Origin: Pseudoalteromonas citrea
GTDB lineage: Bacteria; Pseudomonadota; Gammaproteobacteria; Enterobacterales; Alteromonadaceae
DNA length: 64,000 bases
Assembly (NCBI RefSeq): GCF_000238375.3
Contig: NZ_AHBZ03000014.1
Span: forward strand, 372,001 to 436,000
Reading direction: 5' to 3'
The position numbers and the translations under genes were made by a program. This document shows, one piece after another, positions 16,517 to 26,199 of the stretch. The first letter of the stretch is position 1; every line of letters starts with the position of its first letter. The notes under the pieces are model-generated. The model was not told the DNA's origin. It did not search any database and worked only from the letters and a program-made list of their open reading frames with translations.

Positions 16517-19159
16517 TTACTTTTTCTTTTTCTTCGTCACTTTCTGCTCAATAACCCACTTACCTTTATCAAGGGTTGCTTTCCAGCCTGTTGCTTTACC
16601 TTCAACTTCTGTCATAACGTATTGAGTCTTAGTTTTGCGTGAATAACGAATTACCGCTAAGTTACCATCATCATCTTGATCTGGTGCATCAGCTAAATAG
16701 TAAAACTTTGGTGATATACGGTCTCTAAAGCGTTTTAACTCTGCCACTTTAGGCGCACGTGTTTCCCGTGATTTAGGGAAGGTATGCGCTGCTAAAAATA
16801 CCCCAGACGCACCATCTCGCAAGACAAAATACGCTTCAGACTTTTCACACTCCAACTCCGGCAAGTGAACAGGATCTTCTTTTGGTGGCGCAGGCTCACC
16901 ACTTTTCAGCAGTTTACGCGTATTCTTACAATCTTCATTGGTACAGCCAAAGTACTTACCGAAGCGACCAGACTTTAACTGCATTTCTGATTCACATTTA
17001 TCACATTCGATAACTGGGCCATCATAGCCTTTAATTTTAAAGGTGCCCTGTTCGACAACCACGCCATCACATGCCGGGTTGTTACCGCATACATGAATTT
17101 TACGTGTTTCATCAATGAGATATGAATCCATCGCTGTTTCACAAACTGGGCAACGCTTCATCTGCATTAACGTTTCAGTTTCAACATCTTCTACATCAGC
17201 AGCAACCGCTTCATCACCCGACACCAAGTTCATGGTTGTAGTGCAACGCTCTTTTGGCGGCAGATTATACCCTGTACACCCTAAGAATACCCCTGTAGAC
17301 GCGGTACGAATACCCATTTTCCTACCACATGTCGGGCAGTCAATATCGGTTTCAACCATAACATTTTGACGCATGCCGCCTTCGGCTTCTTCTCCACCAG
17401 CCGTTGTTAACTGCTGCGAGAAGTTTGCGTAAAACTTATCTAAAACTTGCGTCCAAACTCGTTCGCCTTCTGCAATGTCATCTAAACGGCCTTCCATTTT
17501 GGCAGTAAAATCAAAATTCATTAAATCGTTAAAGTTTTCGACTAAGCGATCCGTAACAATTTCACCCATTTTCTCGGCAAAGAAGCGACGATTTTCAACA
17601 CGAACATACCCACGATCTTGAATCGTCGAAATAATCGCTGCGTAAGTAGATGGACGGCCAATACCACGCTTTTCTAATTCTTTAACTAAGCTTGCTTCAC
17701 TAAAACGTGCTGGTGGCTTAGTGAAATGTTGCTTAGGATCTAACGCGACTAAGTTAATGTCATCGCCGACAGCAACGGCTGGTAAAGATTGATCTTCTTC
17801 ATTTTTCTTACGTATCGAAGGCTGCACCGCAGTCCAACCATCAAAGCGCATTACGCGTCCCTTGGCTTTCAGGGTATATTCACCCGCAGCCACAGACATG
17901 GTGGTTAAGTCATATTCAGCAGGTGTCATTTGACACGCCACAAACTGTCGCCATATCAACTCATACAACTTCTTGGCATCAGCATCTACGCCTTCAACAT
18001 GACCTGACAATACCGTTACGCTTGATGGACGAATGGCTTCGTGCGCTTCTTGTGCGTTATCTTTGGCACTGTACTTTATTGGGTTTTCAGGTAAATACTT
18101 ATCACCAAACTGCTCTGTAACATACTCACGACACATCGCAACGGCATCATTTGATAAGTTCGTTGAGTCTGTTCGCATATAAGTAATATACCCAGCCTCA
18201 TACAAGCGCTGCGCAAGCATCATGGTTTTCTTTACGCCGTAGCCTAAACGCGTACTGGCTGCTTGTTGCATTGTTGAAGTAATAAAAGGTGCACTTGGCT
18301 TACTTTTACTTGGTTTCTCTTCAACTTTTACAACTTTGTAGTCGCTCTTTTCAAGTACAGTTACCGCTGCAGTGGTCTGCTGTTCATTAACCGGCTTAAA
18401 TGCACTGCCTTGAAACTTAGTTACTTCCAAGCGAATTGGTTGTGCACTGGCTGTCACATCGGCGTGAATATCCCAAAACTCTTCTGGGATAAATGCTTTT
18501 ATTTCACGCTCACGTTCTACGAGCAAACGCACAGCAACTGACTGTACGCGCCCCGCAGATAACCCTCGAGCAACTTTTTGCCATAGTAAAGGCGATACCA
18601 TAAAGCCCACTACACGGTCTAAAAAGCGGCGAGCCTGCTGAGCATATACCATATCGGTATTTAGCTGCCCCGGTGCCTCAAAGGCTTGCTGAATGGCGTT
18701 TTTGGTGATCTCGTTAAATACCACGCGCTTATACTTTTCAGGTTCGCCACCGATGATCTGTTCGAGGTGCCATGCAATGGCTTCCCCTTCTCTATCCAAA
18801 TCGGTTGCGAGATAGATGTGGTCAGCACCTTCAGCAAGTTTTTGTAATTCTTGTACTACCTTTTCTTTACCTGGCAGTACCTCATAATGTGGCTCCCAGC
18901 CTTGTTCTGGGTCAATCCCCATACGCGCAACAAGATTCGCATAATCTCTGTTTTTCTTGTAAATGGCTTTTTCTTCTGGCGCCATTTTGCGTACTTCAGC
19001 AGGGGTTTTGGTGGCAACACCTTTGGTTTTACCTGCACCTGACGTCGGCAGGTCCCGCACATGGCCGACACTAGACTTTACAATAAAGTCCTTACCTAAA
19101 TATTTATTAATTGTTTTAGCCTTTGCGGGAGACTCTACAATTACTAACGATTTGCCCAT
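16517..19159 (-). CDS. topA: DNA topoisomerase I
   Basis: Type IA topoisomerase that relaxes negative supercoils. The N-terminal Toprim domain has Glu9 and the DLDRE cluster (Asp120, Asp122, Glu124); the active-site tyrosine is Tyr327 in [10 protein letters not shown]. After residue 600 there are cysteine pairs of the C-terminal zinc ribbons ([25 protein letters not shown] with CTNEDCKN), then a basic lysine-rich tail. Length 880 is close to the E. coli enzyme. It is monocistronic, with its own terminator. Confidence 0.97.
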   Translation of the reverse strand: MGKSLVIVESPAKAKTINKYLGKDFIVKSSVGHVRDLPTSGAGKTKGVATKTPAEVRKMAPEEKAIYKKNRDYANLVARMGIDPEQGWEPHYEVLPGKEKVVQELQKLAEGADHIYLATDLDREGEAIAWHLEQIIGGEPEKYKRVVFNEITKNAIQQAFEAPGQLNTDMVYAQQARRFLDRVVGFMVSPLLWQKVARGLSAGRVQSVAVRLLVEREREIKAFIPEEFWDIHADVTASAQPIRLEVTKFQGSAFKPVNEQQTTAAVTVLEKSDYKVVKVEEKPSKSKPSAPFITSTMQQAASTRLGYGVKKTMMLAQRLYEAGYITYMRTDSTNLSNDAVAMCREYVTEQFGDKYLPENPIKYSAKDNAQEAHEAIRPSSVTVLSGHVEGVDADAKKLYELIWRQFVACQMTPAEYDLTTMSVAAGEYTLKAKGRVMRFDGWTAVQPSIRKKNEEDQSLPAVAVGDDINLVALDPKQHFTKPPARFSEASLVKELEKRGIGRPSTYAAIISTIQDRGYVRVENRRFFAEKMGEIVTDRLVENFNDLMNFDFTAKMEGRLDDIAEGERVWTQVLDKFYANFSQQLTTAGGEEAEGGMRQNVMVETDIDCPTCGRKMGIRTASTGVFLGCTGYNLPPKERCTTTMNLVSGDEAVAADVEDVETETLMQMKRCPVCETAMDSYLIDETRKIHVCGNNPACDGVVVEQGTFKIKGYDGPVIECDKCESEMQLKSGRFGKYFGCTNEDCKNTRKLLKSGEPAPPKEDPVHLPELECEKSEAYFVLRDGASGVFLAAHTFPKSRETRAPKVAELKRFRDRISPKFYYLADAPDQDDDGNLAVIRYSRKTKTQYVMTEVEGKATGWKATLDKGKWVIEQKVTKKKKK

Positions 19160-19366
19160 AGCTGCCTATTCTTGACCGTTCTTGTCTACGTTTTTACCCA
19201 TCACGGGCGATTAATATTTATAGGTATATCTACAAACACCTATTGTTACAAGCTTTAAATACAATCTTTTAGCTGATCACTGATTAATTACACAACTTTT
19301 GGTGCTATTTTACTCAAAAACTATAAACCCTAAATTAAGCTGCGCAATATAAAGGAATAGATACAA

Positions 19367-19391
19367 AAATGCCAACCCGGAGGTTGGCATT
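19367..19391 (-). terminator. Terminator of the Ig-domain lipoprotein gene
   Basis: GCCAACC / GGTTGGC stem with four-base loop, preceded on the plus strand by five A, which gives the T-run on the minus strand. It lies 16 bases past the stop codon. Confidence 0.88.
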
Positions 19392-19406
19392 TCATACTAT
19401 TTCACT

Positions 19407-22400
19407 TTATCTGTCATCTAAGACCGTAATCGACCTGGTGATTTTTGTTTCCGCATCACCATTTTTTATCAAAAATTCAATCGACAGCGCACCCGTGGTT
19501 TTTTTATTCCCCTCTTCCTCACGTGCAATGGTTACTCTTGAATACATCGTTTGATCCGAATTTGTATTAGGGATGATTTCGCTATGTTCGATGATTGTTA
19601 GCTCGCCATTGGTCGCTGAAAGCGTTACCTCAGTGCCAGCAGGCAACGGATTACCAAACACATCTGAATAATAAATGTATACGATGACAGATGAGACCCC
19701 TTCGTCATCATCGCTTATACTCCCATCATCATTGGTAATCTGAATCGTTGATTCTGACAAGTTTATTGCGTTGATATCACAAAAATCTTTATGACCCGAA
19801 GGGGCTTCACCCGCAGACTCAATATTAAGCTTACCAGTTCCCGCATTGGCACCAGCCGTAAACGCTTGGCTGCTGCAATCCGCAGGGATGTGGAGCCTAT
19901 GTGCAGCCAAATCATCAGCTTGTTTTTCTACGGAGAACCTTACATAAGGCGTGTCTCCAGACATTACTAACTCAAATTGCTGCCTTACTTCGATTAACTC
20001 ACGGGTACATTCACCTGCTTCTTCAGCTTCTTTTGAACACAATAAGCCGTTATATTTATCATCTTTTTCATCATGTCGACCATTGCCATTTAAGTCTCGC
20101 CAATCATCATCATGTCCACCGTTCTCGGTACCTGTTGGGGAGCAAGGCCCAGTTGTATTATTGGTATTACAATCTACTTTATCAAATTTACCATTTTCAT
20201 TGGTATCTAAGAATGCTTCACTCAAATCAAACTCTTGACGATACTCACCAATATCAAATAGTCCGTTTCTTCGGGTTACAGGGTTCTCTACCTTTTCGGG
20301 GTCATCTGAAGGCTCATCACGAAAACTCTCTTGTCCTTTTGCTACAGCTAAAATGCTGACACGACCGCCCATAACGATACCTTTAGGACTGCTAGTATCG
20401 TCATCATTTTTAGCTCGCAGCATACCATTGATACATGGCGCAGCTGCATCAAAATACATATCACAATTTTCTTTATCTGTAGAAGGATTAATACTTCCCA
20501 AACGATTGTTCCACTTCGGGTCGGAGAATGGTCTTTCACCTTGACTACGCCATTGCACCGTACAACTGGCGTTATCAGTCACACACTCAAGTGTATTGGT
20601 GCCATCGATGCTGCCAATTGCCCCTGCTTCAGCAATCACGGTTGCAGTCACCCCATCAGCATTAAATTGGTTAAACTGATCACCAAAAAAAACCGTGATA
20701 TTTGAAACAATACCATTATAGTTCAATGAATTGGTATTAAACACATCTGGTGAAGCACTGAAGGAATCTTGATCGGTGACACCGGAGCTCAGGCTAATTT
20801 GTGACGAGACACTCAATATCTGCTTAGAAATATCGTATAGTTGTAACGCCCCAGCTGGGCATATTTCACTTGCAGGCGTACTCGCACACAAAGCAACATC
20901 CTCTTCCCAGCAAGAGTAATCATCGTTTGGAGCAGAAATGGCTAACGCATCCAGATCAGCCTGATCAATATAGCACGCAGTAACCACTAGTGGACCCGGT
21001 ACAACCCCAGATTTAACACTGGTTTGCACCACCCCATCATTATCGGTGTTACTCTGACGTTGAGTAAGCGCAGCAGAGCCTTGATTATCCGATAATTTAA
21101 AGTCCACCCGAGCACGTGGCACAGGCAAAGTATCTTCGTCTAACAAAATAAACTTCACGATAGATTGAGTCGGAATACCGCCCTCACCTGGAGGCAGTGC
21201 AATAAATGGTTCAGAGACACTGTCAAACTTGATTGATTGAACCGGTGATGACAATACAGGTATCACAGTTCGAGCACTAAAGTTCTTACCACCTGTTTGC
21301 ACGTTCACCGTGATATCATCATCACCTTCACAGCCTTTTGCACGATACGTCGCACTCGCCACACCATTTGAAGTTTTTACAATGCTATCTAGTTCCGATA
21401 AATCCGCACTTTTACACGTCGACGAAAACTCAACATCGGTTGGCACAGTATAAAGATCGCCATCTAAATCGCGTAAGGTGACATTAATAACCGTACTACC
21501 GCCCGCTTTTAACGGCACGACTTCATTATTTACAGTTGATAGCCCGTTATCGACGCTCAATGTCAGATCCGCGATCCCCACCGCAAAATTAACCAGTTCT
21601 TGCACGTTACTCGCTTGAGATGAGGAAATAGTCAATGTACCAGCACCACCTTCTGTGCCCGGTTGCAACTTCAACAATGCAACACCAAAACTATCAGTCA
21701 GTGCTTTGCCTGAACTCGGTAGCAATGTGCCTAAATCAGTAGTTACCTCGACGAGTCCATTTGCGACACCATCACCTGTTTGGGCATTGGTAAGACGAAC
21801 ATAAACATCCGCTAAATCACTCGATGAAATTGAGTTGACCACTTGACAACCAGATGCCGTACTTAAAGGGTCAAGTAATGTGTCATTTCTATTGGCATCC
21901 CAATTTGCATTACAATCCACCAGCAATTTCACATCGAGTAAAAACCCGCTTGTATCATTAGCACCACTGTCTCCTGATGAAAAAAACACGTCTGACTTAC
22001 TGATACTTTCGTTGCTGCTGGAATCTTGATAAGTGGCTGTAATTCGCCCCGCACCTTTTGATTGCCCGCTACCGAGTTCTAATCGGGCGACACCACTTTC
22101 GTCGGTTATGGCACGTTCAGTACCATTTTTAATTTCACCTGTAAACTCTGTAGCAAAAGAGACAATTACACGAGGTAGCGCCACACCATCTTTTTTCAAA
22201 GTCGCTGTGATAAAGCCGGAATTATCTTGTGTCAGCGGGTTTGACTCAGTAAACGTGTTACCGCTTTTGTCGAGTACTGATACTAGCAGAGTGACATCTC
22301 CCGATACTCCGGTATCAGTGCCGCCACCGCCGCTTGAAGTAAAATCAAAACTAGCTGGGACGGTCTCATCACCCACAACATAAACAGCACTTAGCCGACC

Positions 22401-22754
22401 AGCACCTTCATTGGCTGTAGCACTAAGCAATATATCCGCTTGGCCTGCTGCATTAGTCAAAACAGTACCAGAGCTGGGGTTCAAAGATGCAAATTGATTA
22501 CTGGTGAAAGTAATGAGCGCATTACTTTGTGCTATCCCCTCTTTACTGAGTAACGCCCTTACCTTTAAAGGTTTCTCGGATGAGACTAGATTACTTGTTT
22601 CATTAGTTTCACTGTCTAACCCTGTTAACGTCAGAGTATAATCAGAAGTTGTTCCGCCATCTGAATTATCGTTTTTCTCAATGGAGCCACCGCCACCGCA
22701 TGCGGTAAGCCATAAACCAAGCATGACAATGCTAAATAAGCGCATTAGAGGCAT
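19407..22754 (-). CDS. Large lipoprotein with bacterial Ig-like (Big-1 type) domains
   Basis: 1115 residues. Residues 1-19 form a lipoprotein signal with lipobox LTAC, Cys19 followed by a GGGGS-rich tether. Behind it come several domains of about 100 residues with the Big-1/invasin pattern (for example NALITFTSN...GTVLTNAAGQADILLSA and later VSFATEF...AITDESGVARLELGSG). Between about 820 and 900 there are EF-hand/dockerin-like calcium loops (DTNENGKFDKVD and DLNGNGRHDEKDD); another Asp-rich loop DCNANWDANRND occurs earlier. It is probably an outer-membrane-anchored surface or periplasmic structural protein. No catalytic domain or C-terminal sorting signal was recognised. Confidence 0.78.
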   Translation of the reverse strand: MPLMRLFSIVMLGLWLTACGGGGSIEKNDNSDGGTTSDYTLTLTGLDSETNETSNLVSSEKPLKVRALLSKEGIAQSNALITFTSNQFASLNPSSGTVLTNAAGQADILLSATANEGAGRLSAVYVVGDETVPASFDFTSSGGGGTDTGVSGDVTLLVSVLDKSGNTFTESNPLTQDNSGFITATLKKDGVALPRVIVSFATEFTGEIKNGTERAITDESGVARLELGSGQSKGAGRITATYQDSSSNESISKSDVFFSSGDSGANDTSGFLLDVKLLVDCNANWDANRNDTLLDPLSTASGCQVVNSISSSDLADVYVRLTNAQTGDGVANGLVEVTTDLGTLLPSSGKALTDSFGVALLKLQPGTEGGAGTLTISSSQASNVQELVNFAVGIADLTLSVDNGLSTVNNEVVPLKAGGSTVINVTLRDLDGDLYTVPTDVEFSSTCKSADLSELDSIVKTSNGVASATYRAKGCEGDDDITVNVQTGGKNFSARTVIPVLSSPVQSIKFDSVSEPFIALPPGEGGIPTQSIVKFILLDEDTLPVPRARVDFKLSDNQGSAALTQRQSNTDNDGVVQTSVKSGVVPGPLVVTACYIDQADLDALAISAPNDDYSCWEEDVALCASTPASEICPAGALQLYDISKQILSVSSQISLSSGVTDQDSFSASPDVFNTNSLNYNGIVSNITVFFGDQFNQFNADGVTATVIAEAGAIGSIDGTNTLECVTDNASCTVQWRSQGERPFSDPKWNNRLGSINPSTDKENCDMYFDAAAPCINGMLRAKNDDDTSSPKGIVMGGRVSILAVAKGQESFRDEPSDDPEKVENPVTRRNGLFDIGEYRQEFDLSEAFLDTNENGKFDKVDCNTNNTTGPCSPTGTENGGHDDDWRDLNGNGRHDEKDDKYNGLLCSKEAEEAGECTRELIEVRQQFELVMSGDTPYVRFSVEKQADDLAAHRLHIPADCSSQAFTAGANAGTGKLNIESAGEAPSGHKDFCDINAINLSESTIQITNDDGSISDDDEGVSSVIVYIYYSDVFGNPLPAGTEVTLSATNGELTIIEHSEIIPNTNSDQTMYSRVTIAREEEGNKKTTGALSIEFLIKNGDAETKITRSITVLDDR

Positions 22755-22920
22755 CGAACTCTCTCCCTAGCCAAGATTTAAGTTAGAATTTTTTATCATA
22801 TTACCTTAGAAAGGTTGAAAAAATCACAGTTTTTTATTAATTAATTGTCGATTTTTTTTGGTCTTGTGCAGTCAGCCTGTTAGGCTATGCTGATTTTCCG
22901 ATTACTTTAGTAACATAGTT

Positions 22921-24249
22921 ATGCAAATAAATAAAAAAACGAGCCTAACCTCTCGGATCATGTTTGGCATGGTCGCGGGTGTTATGATAGGCCTGCTACT
23001 TCAAGCTTTGTTAGCCGGTCAAACCGAGGTCTATATTCCACTTGGCCTATTTGATTTTCCAGTAAAAAGTGTTTTTGTTGATGGCTTTTTCCACATTGGC
23101 GGGCAAATATTCATTGCCAGCTTAAAAATGCTGGTTGTTCCTTTGGTCTTTATTTCGCTGGTTTGCGGTACATGTAGCTTAAGCGATCCAAAAAAACTCG
23201 GTCGCTTAGGCGGCAAGTCTATTGGCTTATACTTACTCACAACCGCGGTTGCGATTACGGTTGCTATTAGTTTGGCTTTATTGGTCAGTCCGGGTGTCGG
23301 CTACGACGTACCAACTAACGCAAGTTTTGATGCCAAGCAGGCACCTACACTTGTGCAAGTCATTATCAATATGTTCCCGACTAACCCTATCAGTGCAATG
23401 GCAGAAGGTAATATGCTGCAAGTTATCGTGTTTGCATTGTTATTTGGTATTGCCATGGCTCTCAGTGGTGAGGCTGGCAAACGCATTGCAACTATTTTTG
23501 AAGACTTAAATACTGTTATTTTAAAATTAGTGACCTTACTGATGAACTTAGCACCCTATGGCGTGTTCTGTTTAATGGCAAAGTTATTTACGACCATTGA
23601 AATGGACTTAATCATTGGCCTTGCCAAATACTTTTTCGTGGTTGTAGCAGCGCTGTTTATTCACGCGTTAATTAACTATTCAATCATATTAAAAACACTC
23701 ACGGGATTGAGCCCAATTAAATTCTTGCGCAAAATGAAAGATGCCTGCTTGTTTGCATTTAGTACTTCAAGTTCAAGTGCAACGATGCCAGTAACCCTTG
23801 AAACTGCCACGAAGAAGCTAGGTGCTCATAACTCTGTTGCCTCTTTTACAGTCCCTTTAGGTGCCACAATAAACATGGATGGCACTGCAATTATGCAAGG
23901 TGTCGCGACCGTATTTATTGCTCAAGTGTTTGCGGTAGATTTAACAATTAGTGATTACCTCATGGTCATTTTAACTGCCACTTTAGCTTCTGTCGGTACC
24001 GCAGGTGTCCCTGGTGTTGGTCTAATAATGCTTGCTATGGTGCTTAACCAAGTCGGTCTTCCAGTTGAAGGGATCGCAATTATTATGGGCGTAGACAGAT
24101 TGCTCGACATGACCCGTACCGCAGTGAACGTAACCGGAGATTGTATGGTGACGTGTGTTGTCGCTAAATCTGAAAAAGAGTTTGATGTTGAGGTATTTAA
24201 CGACCCAAATGCAGCAAAAACACTCGAAGAGAATAAGCCTATCTCTTAA
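22921..24249 (+). CDS. Dicarboxylate/amino acid:cation symporter (DAACS family)
   Basis: Inner-membrane symporter of 442 residues with eight helices and two re-entrant loops expected for the GltP/DctA family. The serine-rich loop SSSSATMPVT near residue 282, the MDGTAIMQG motif near 320 and the loop SVGTAGVPG near 359 are the family signatures for substrate and sodium or proton binding. A second conserved helix carries NVTGDCMVT, where the Asp contacts the substrate amino group in amino-acid-type members. Glutamate/aspartate or C4-dicarboxylates are the candidates; sequence reading cannot decide. Single gene with its own terminator. Confidence 0.88.
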   Translation: MQINKKTSLTSRIMFGMVAGVMIGLLLQALLAGQTEVYIPLGLFDFPVKSVFVDGFFHIGGQIFIASLKMLVVPLVFISLVCGTCSLSDPKKLGRLGGKSIGLYLLTTAVAITVAISLALLVSPGVGYDVPTNASFDAKQAPTLVQVIINMFPTNPISAMAEGNMLQVIVFALLFGIAMALSGEAGKRIATIFEDLNTVILKLVTLLMNLAPYGVFCLMAKLFTTIEMDLIIGLAKYFFVVVAALFIHALINYSIILKTLTGLSPIKFLRKMKDACLFAFSTSSSSATMPVTLETATKKLGAHNSVASFTVPLGATINMDGTAIMQGVATVFIAQVFAVDLTISDYLMVILTATLASVGTAGVPGVGLIMLAMVLNQVGLPVEGIAIIMGVDRLLDMTRTAVNVTGDCMVTCVVAKSEKEFDVEVFNDPNAAKTLEENKPIS

Positions 24250-24271
24250 ATTCTTAATAACTTAAAACAAA

Positions 24272-24304
24272 AAAACCAACATGAATAGTTATGTTGGTTT
24301 TTTT
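24272..24304 (+). terminator. Rho-independent terminator after the symporter gene
   Basis: AACCAACAT / ATGTTGGTT stem with an eight-base loop followed by a run of seven T; the A-run on the left could also serve the opposite strand, where queE ends 49 bases away. Confidence 0.92.
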
Positions 24305-24352
24305 GTGCCTAACAAGAGCGGCATTAAAAATGCAGCTCTTCAAGTAGAAATG

Positions 24353-25018
24353 CTAATTTATGCCTATGTATTTATGTACTTGCACTGATAACCGCCAGTT
24401 CTTTTTCATACACGTGTCAATGGCCAGCTTGGTCGCCTTCGCTTTTTGACTGATCGGCTGTAAATACACTAACCTTGGTGTGACGCCAGTTTCTGTAAAT
24501 AAAGCTTCTAATTCATCAACATGTTTTTGCATTGCAACGGGGTGCTTAATTTCATCAGCGCGCTTCATTGCCGACGTTAACACCTCATACCCACCGCGCA
24601 TGTTTATTTTTGGTGAGACCGTGACCCATGTTTCTGCTGGCGCTTTAATCTCAAATGTACCACTGGTCTCAATTTGTGTAGAAAAGCCTTCGTCATGTAA
24701 CAGCTCACACAAGGGTATCAAGTCATACATACAAGGTTCGCCCCCCGTAATAACAACATGCTTGGCCAAATACTCTTTATCTTTGAATAAAGTAACTATT
24801 TGCTCTGAAGTAGCTTCAGTCCACAGTTCAGAATCTGCTTTTTTCTCAACCGTTTTATCAAGCGACACTAGATACTCTGTATTGAGATCCCACGTCTGTT
24901 TGGTGTCGCACCATGAACAACCCACTGGGCAACCCTGTAAACGTAAAAAGATCGATGGCACGCCAGTAAAGCTCGCTTCACCTTGAATAGTTTCAAAAAC
25001 TTCGTTGATTTTGTACAA
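24353..25018 (-). CDS. queE: 7-carboxy-7-deazaguanine synthase
   Basis: Radical-SAM enzyme of queuosine and 7-deazapurine synthesis, converting 6-carboxy-tetrahydropterin to 7-carboxy-7-deazaguanine. The cluster cysteines are in CPVGCSWC and the family block [12 protein letters not shown] precedes them; VVITGGEPC is the SAM-binding strand. The start was set at a TTG at 25018, giving [14 protein letters not shown], which aligns with the E. coli N-terminus and has GGAG in front; a further in-frame TTG at 25048 would add ten residues with no homology. It is divergent from queC, the next enzyme of the pathway. Confidence 0.93.
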   Translation of the reverse strand: MYKINEVFETIQGEASFTGVPSIFLRLQGCPVGCSWCDTKQTWDLNTEYLVSLDKTVEKKADSELWTEATSEQIVTLFKDKEYLAKHVVITGGEPCMYDLIPLCELLHDEGFSTQIETSGTFEIKAPAETWVTVSPKINMRGGYEVLTSAMKRADEIKHPVAMQKHVDELEALFTETGVTPRLVYLQPISQKAKATKLAIDTCMKKNWRLSVQVHKYIGIN

Positions 25019-25065
25019 AACAGCTCCGATACAACTTTCCAAACTCAAAAAATTACCGCGGAAAA

Positions 25066-25094
25066 TTGTTATTTTTTCAGCGGCCGTGTAGTAT
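25066..25094 (+). promoter_or_regulatory. Candidate promoter of queC
   Basis: TTGTTA, 17-base spacer, TAGTAT, starting transcription about 40 bases before the queC ATG in the gap shared with divergent queE. A short CCTC / GAGG hairpin follows, but no preQ1 riboswitch pattern could be recognised. Confidence 0.45.
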
Positions 25095-25140
25095 ATCGCG
25101 CCCTGAAGTAAACCTCTATCAAAATCGAGGCAAAAGCATT

Positions 25141-25797
25141 ATGAGTGAAAAAGTTGTTGTTATTTATTCTGGTGGTATGGATTCCTATACCGTATTGAAC
25201 AAAGCGATCCGTTCGGGACACGATGTCTATGCTTTGTCATTTAACTATGGCCAGCGTCATGTCAAAGAGCTAGAAGTTGCAGCACAAGTGTGTGAACGTC
25301 TTAACATCACTCATAAAATAGTTGATATTTCGGCGATTAATCAACTTATTGGCGGCTCATCACTCACTGATGATATTGACGTGCCTGAAGGGCATTACGA
25401 AGAAGAAAGCATGAAAAGTACTATCGTGCCAAATCGTAACATGATTCTAATTTCTCTCGCCGTTGGTTATGCCGTCTCGATCAAAGCAAGTAAAGTATTT
25501 TACGGTGCGCATTCTGGTGATCATGCTATTTACCCAGACTGCCGTCCTGAATTTGTGAAAAAAATGGATGATGTATGCCGTATTGCTAACTACGATGCCG
25601 TAGAAATTGTCAGCCCATACTTAAATAATACTAAAATTGACATTTTAACAGATGGCTTAGAAATGGGCCTAGATTATAGCCAAACATGGACTTGTTACAA
25701 TGGTAGACAACATGCCTGTGGTAAGTGCGGTGCTTGCCAAGAGCGTCTAGAGGCCTTTGCATTGAATAATGCAACCGACCCTATACCTTACGAATAA
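25141..25797 (+). CDS. queC: 7-cyano-7-deazaguanine synthase
   Basis: ATP-dependent conversion of 7-carboxy-7-deazaguanine with ammonia to preQ0. The PP-loop SGGMDS is at residues 10-15, NYGQRH near 38 and the C-terminal zinc site cysteines are in WTCYN and HACGKCGAC. 218 residues is the usual length. The frame stays open 25 codons upstream, but GAGG just before the ATG at 25141 and the conserved [12 protein letters not shown] start decide the start. Together with queE it provides two steps of queuosine-tRNA synthesis; queD and queF are not in the window. Confidence 0.96.
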   Translation: MSEKVVVIYSGGMDSYTVLNKAIRSGHDVYALSFNYGQRHVKELEVAAQVCERLNITHKIVDISAINQLIGGSSLTDDIDVPEGHYEEESMKSTIVPNRNMILISLAVGYAVSIKASKVFYGAHSGDHAIYPDCRPEFVKKMDDVCRIANYDAVEIVSPYLNNTKIDILTDGLEMGLDYSQTWTCYNGRQHACGKCGACQERLEAFALNNATDPIPYE

Positions 25798-25811
25798 TTA
25801 TACTCCTTAAC

Positions 25812-25838
25812 AGCAGGAAGGTTTTACAGCTTCCTGCT
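25812..25838. terminator. Hairpin between convergent queC and the PspB-like gene
   Basis: Perfect nine-base arms AGCAGGAAG and CTTCCTGCT with a nine-base loop, 15 bases after the queC stop. No strong T-run follows in either direction, so it is only a weak terminator candidate. Confidence 0.45.
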
Positions 25839-25850
25839 CATACTCTCCCT

Positions 25851-26081
25851 TTAAAGCCTGCCAATGTCTTTTGACACTTGATAACCGTCATCCGTTACCA
25901 ACTTTTCAAGCACAACAATGCGTTCTTTTAACGCTGATATCTCAGTCTTTAACGACTCTACATCCTGATCGCCTTTGGTACTGCGCTTTTTTAATTCTAA
26001 TTTAGTAATATATATTTCTCTAATTGCGCCAAACCCTACAGATACTAGCACGATTAAAAAAATCATGGTTGTGCCACTCAT
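25851..26081 (-). CDS. Small membrane protein, PspB-like
   Basis: 76 residues: one N-terminal transmembrane helix (about 5-22), a basic juxtamembrane stretch and a C-terminal coiled coil ending ALKERIVVLEKLVTDDGY. The layout and the RIxxLExxxxD ending recall phage-shock protein B, which helps PspC sense inner-membrane stress; E. coli PspB has 74 residues. No pspA or pspC is adjacent, so the assignment rests on shape alone. The start at 26081 was chosen because GGAGAG lies 5 bases upstream; the frame is open 12 codons further. Confidence 0.55.
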   Translation of the reverse strand: MSGTTMIFLIVLVSVGFGAIREIYITKLELKKRSTKGDQDVESLKTEISALKERIVVLEKLVTDDGYQVSKDIGRL

Positions 26082-26199
26082 ACGTCTCTCCATTTGCGTT
26101 TTAATCAACAATAGCAAAACTGAATAACATTTCGAAGTGACAAACGTCAGAATTTTACCTGCATTTAAACCTTACAACCCCCAGCTACAGACTAGTCGT

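Noticed and set aside
25095-25140. Possible preQ1 riboswitch before queC
   Set aside because: There is a short CCTC/GAGG hairpin, but the A-rich tail and loop pattern of known preQ1 classes could not be matched; queC makes preQ0 upstream of preQ1.
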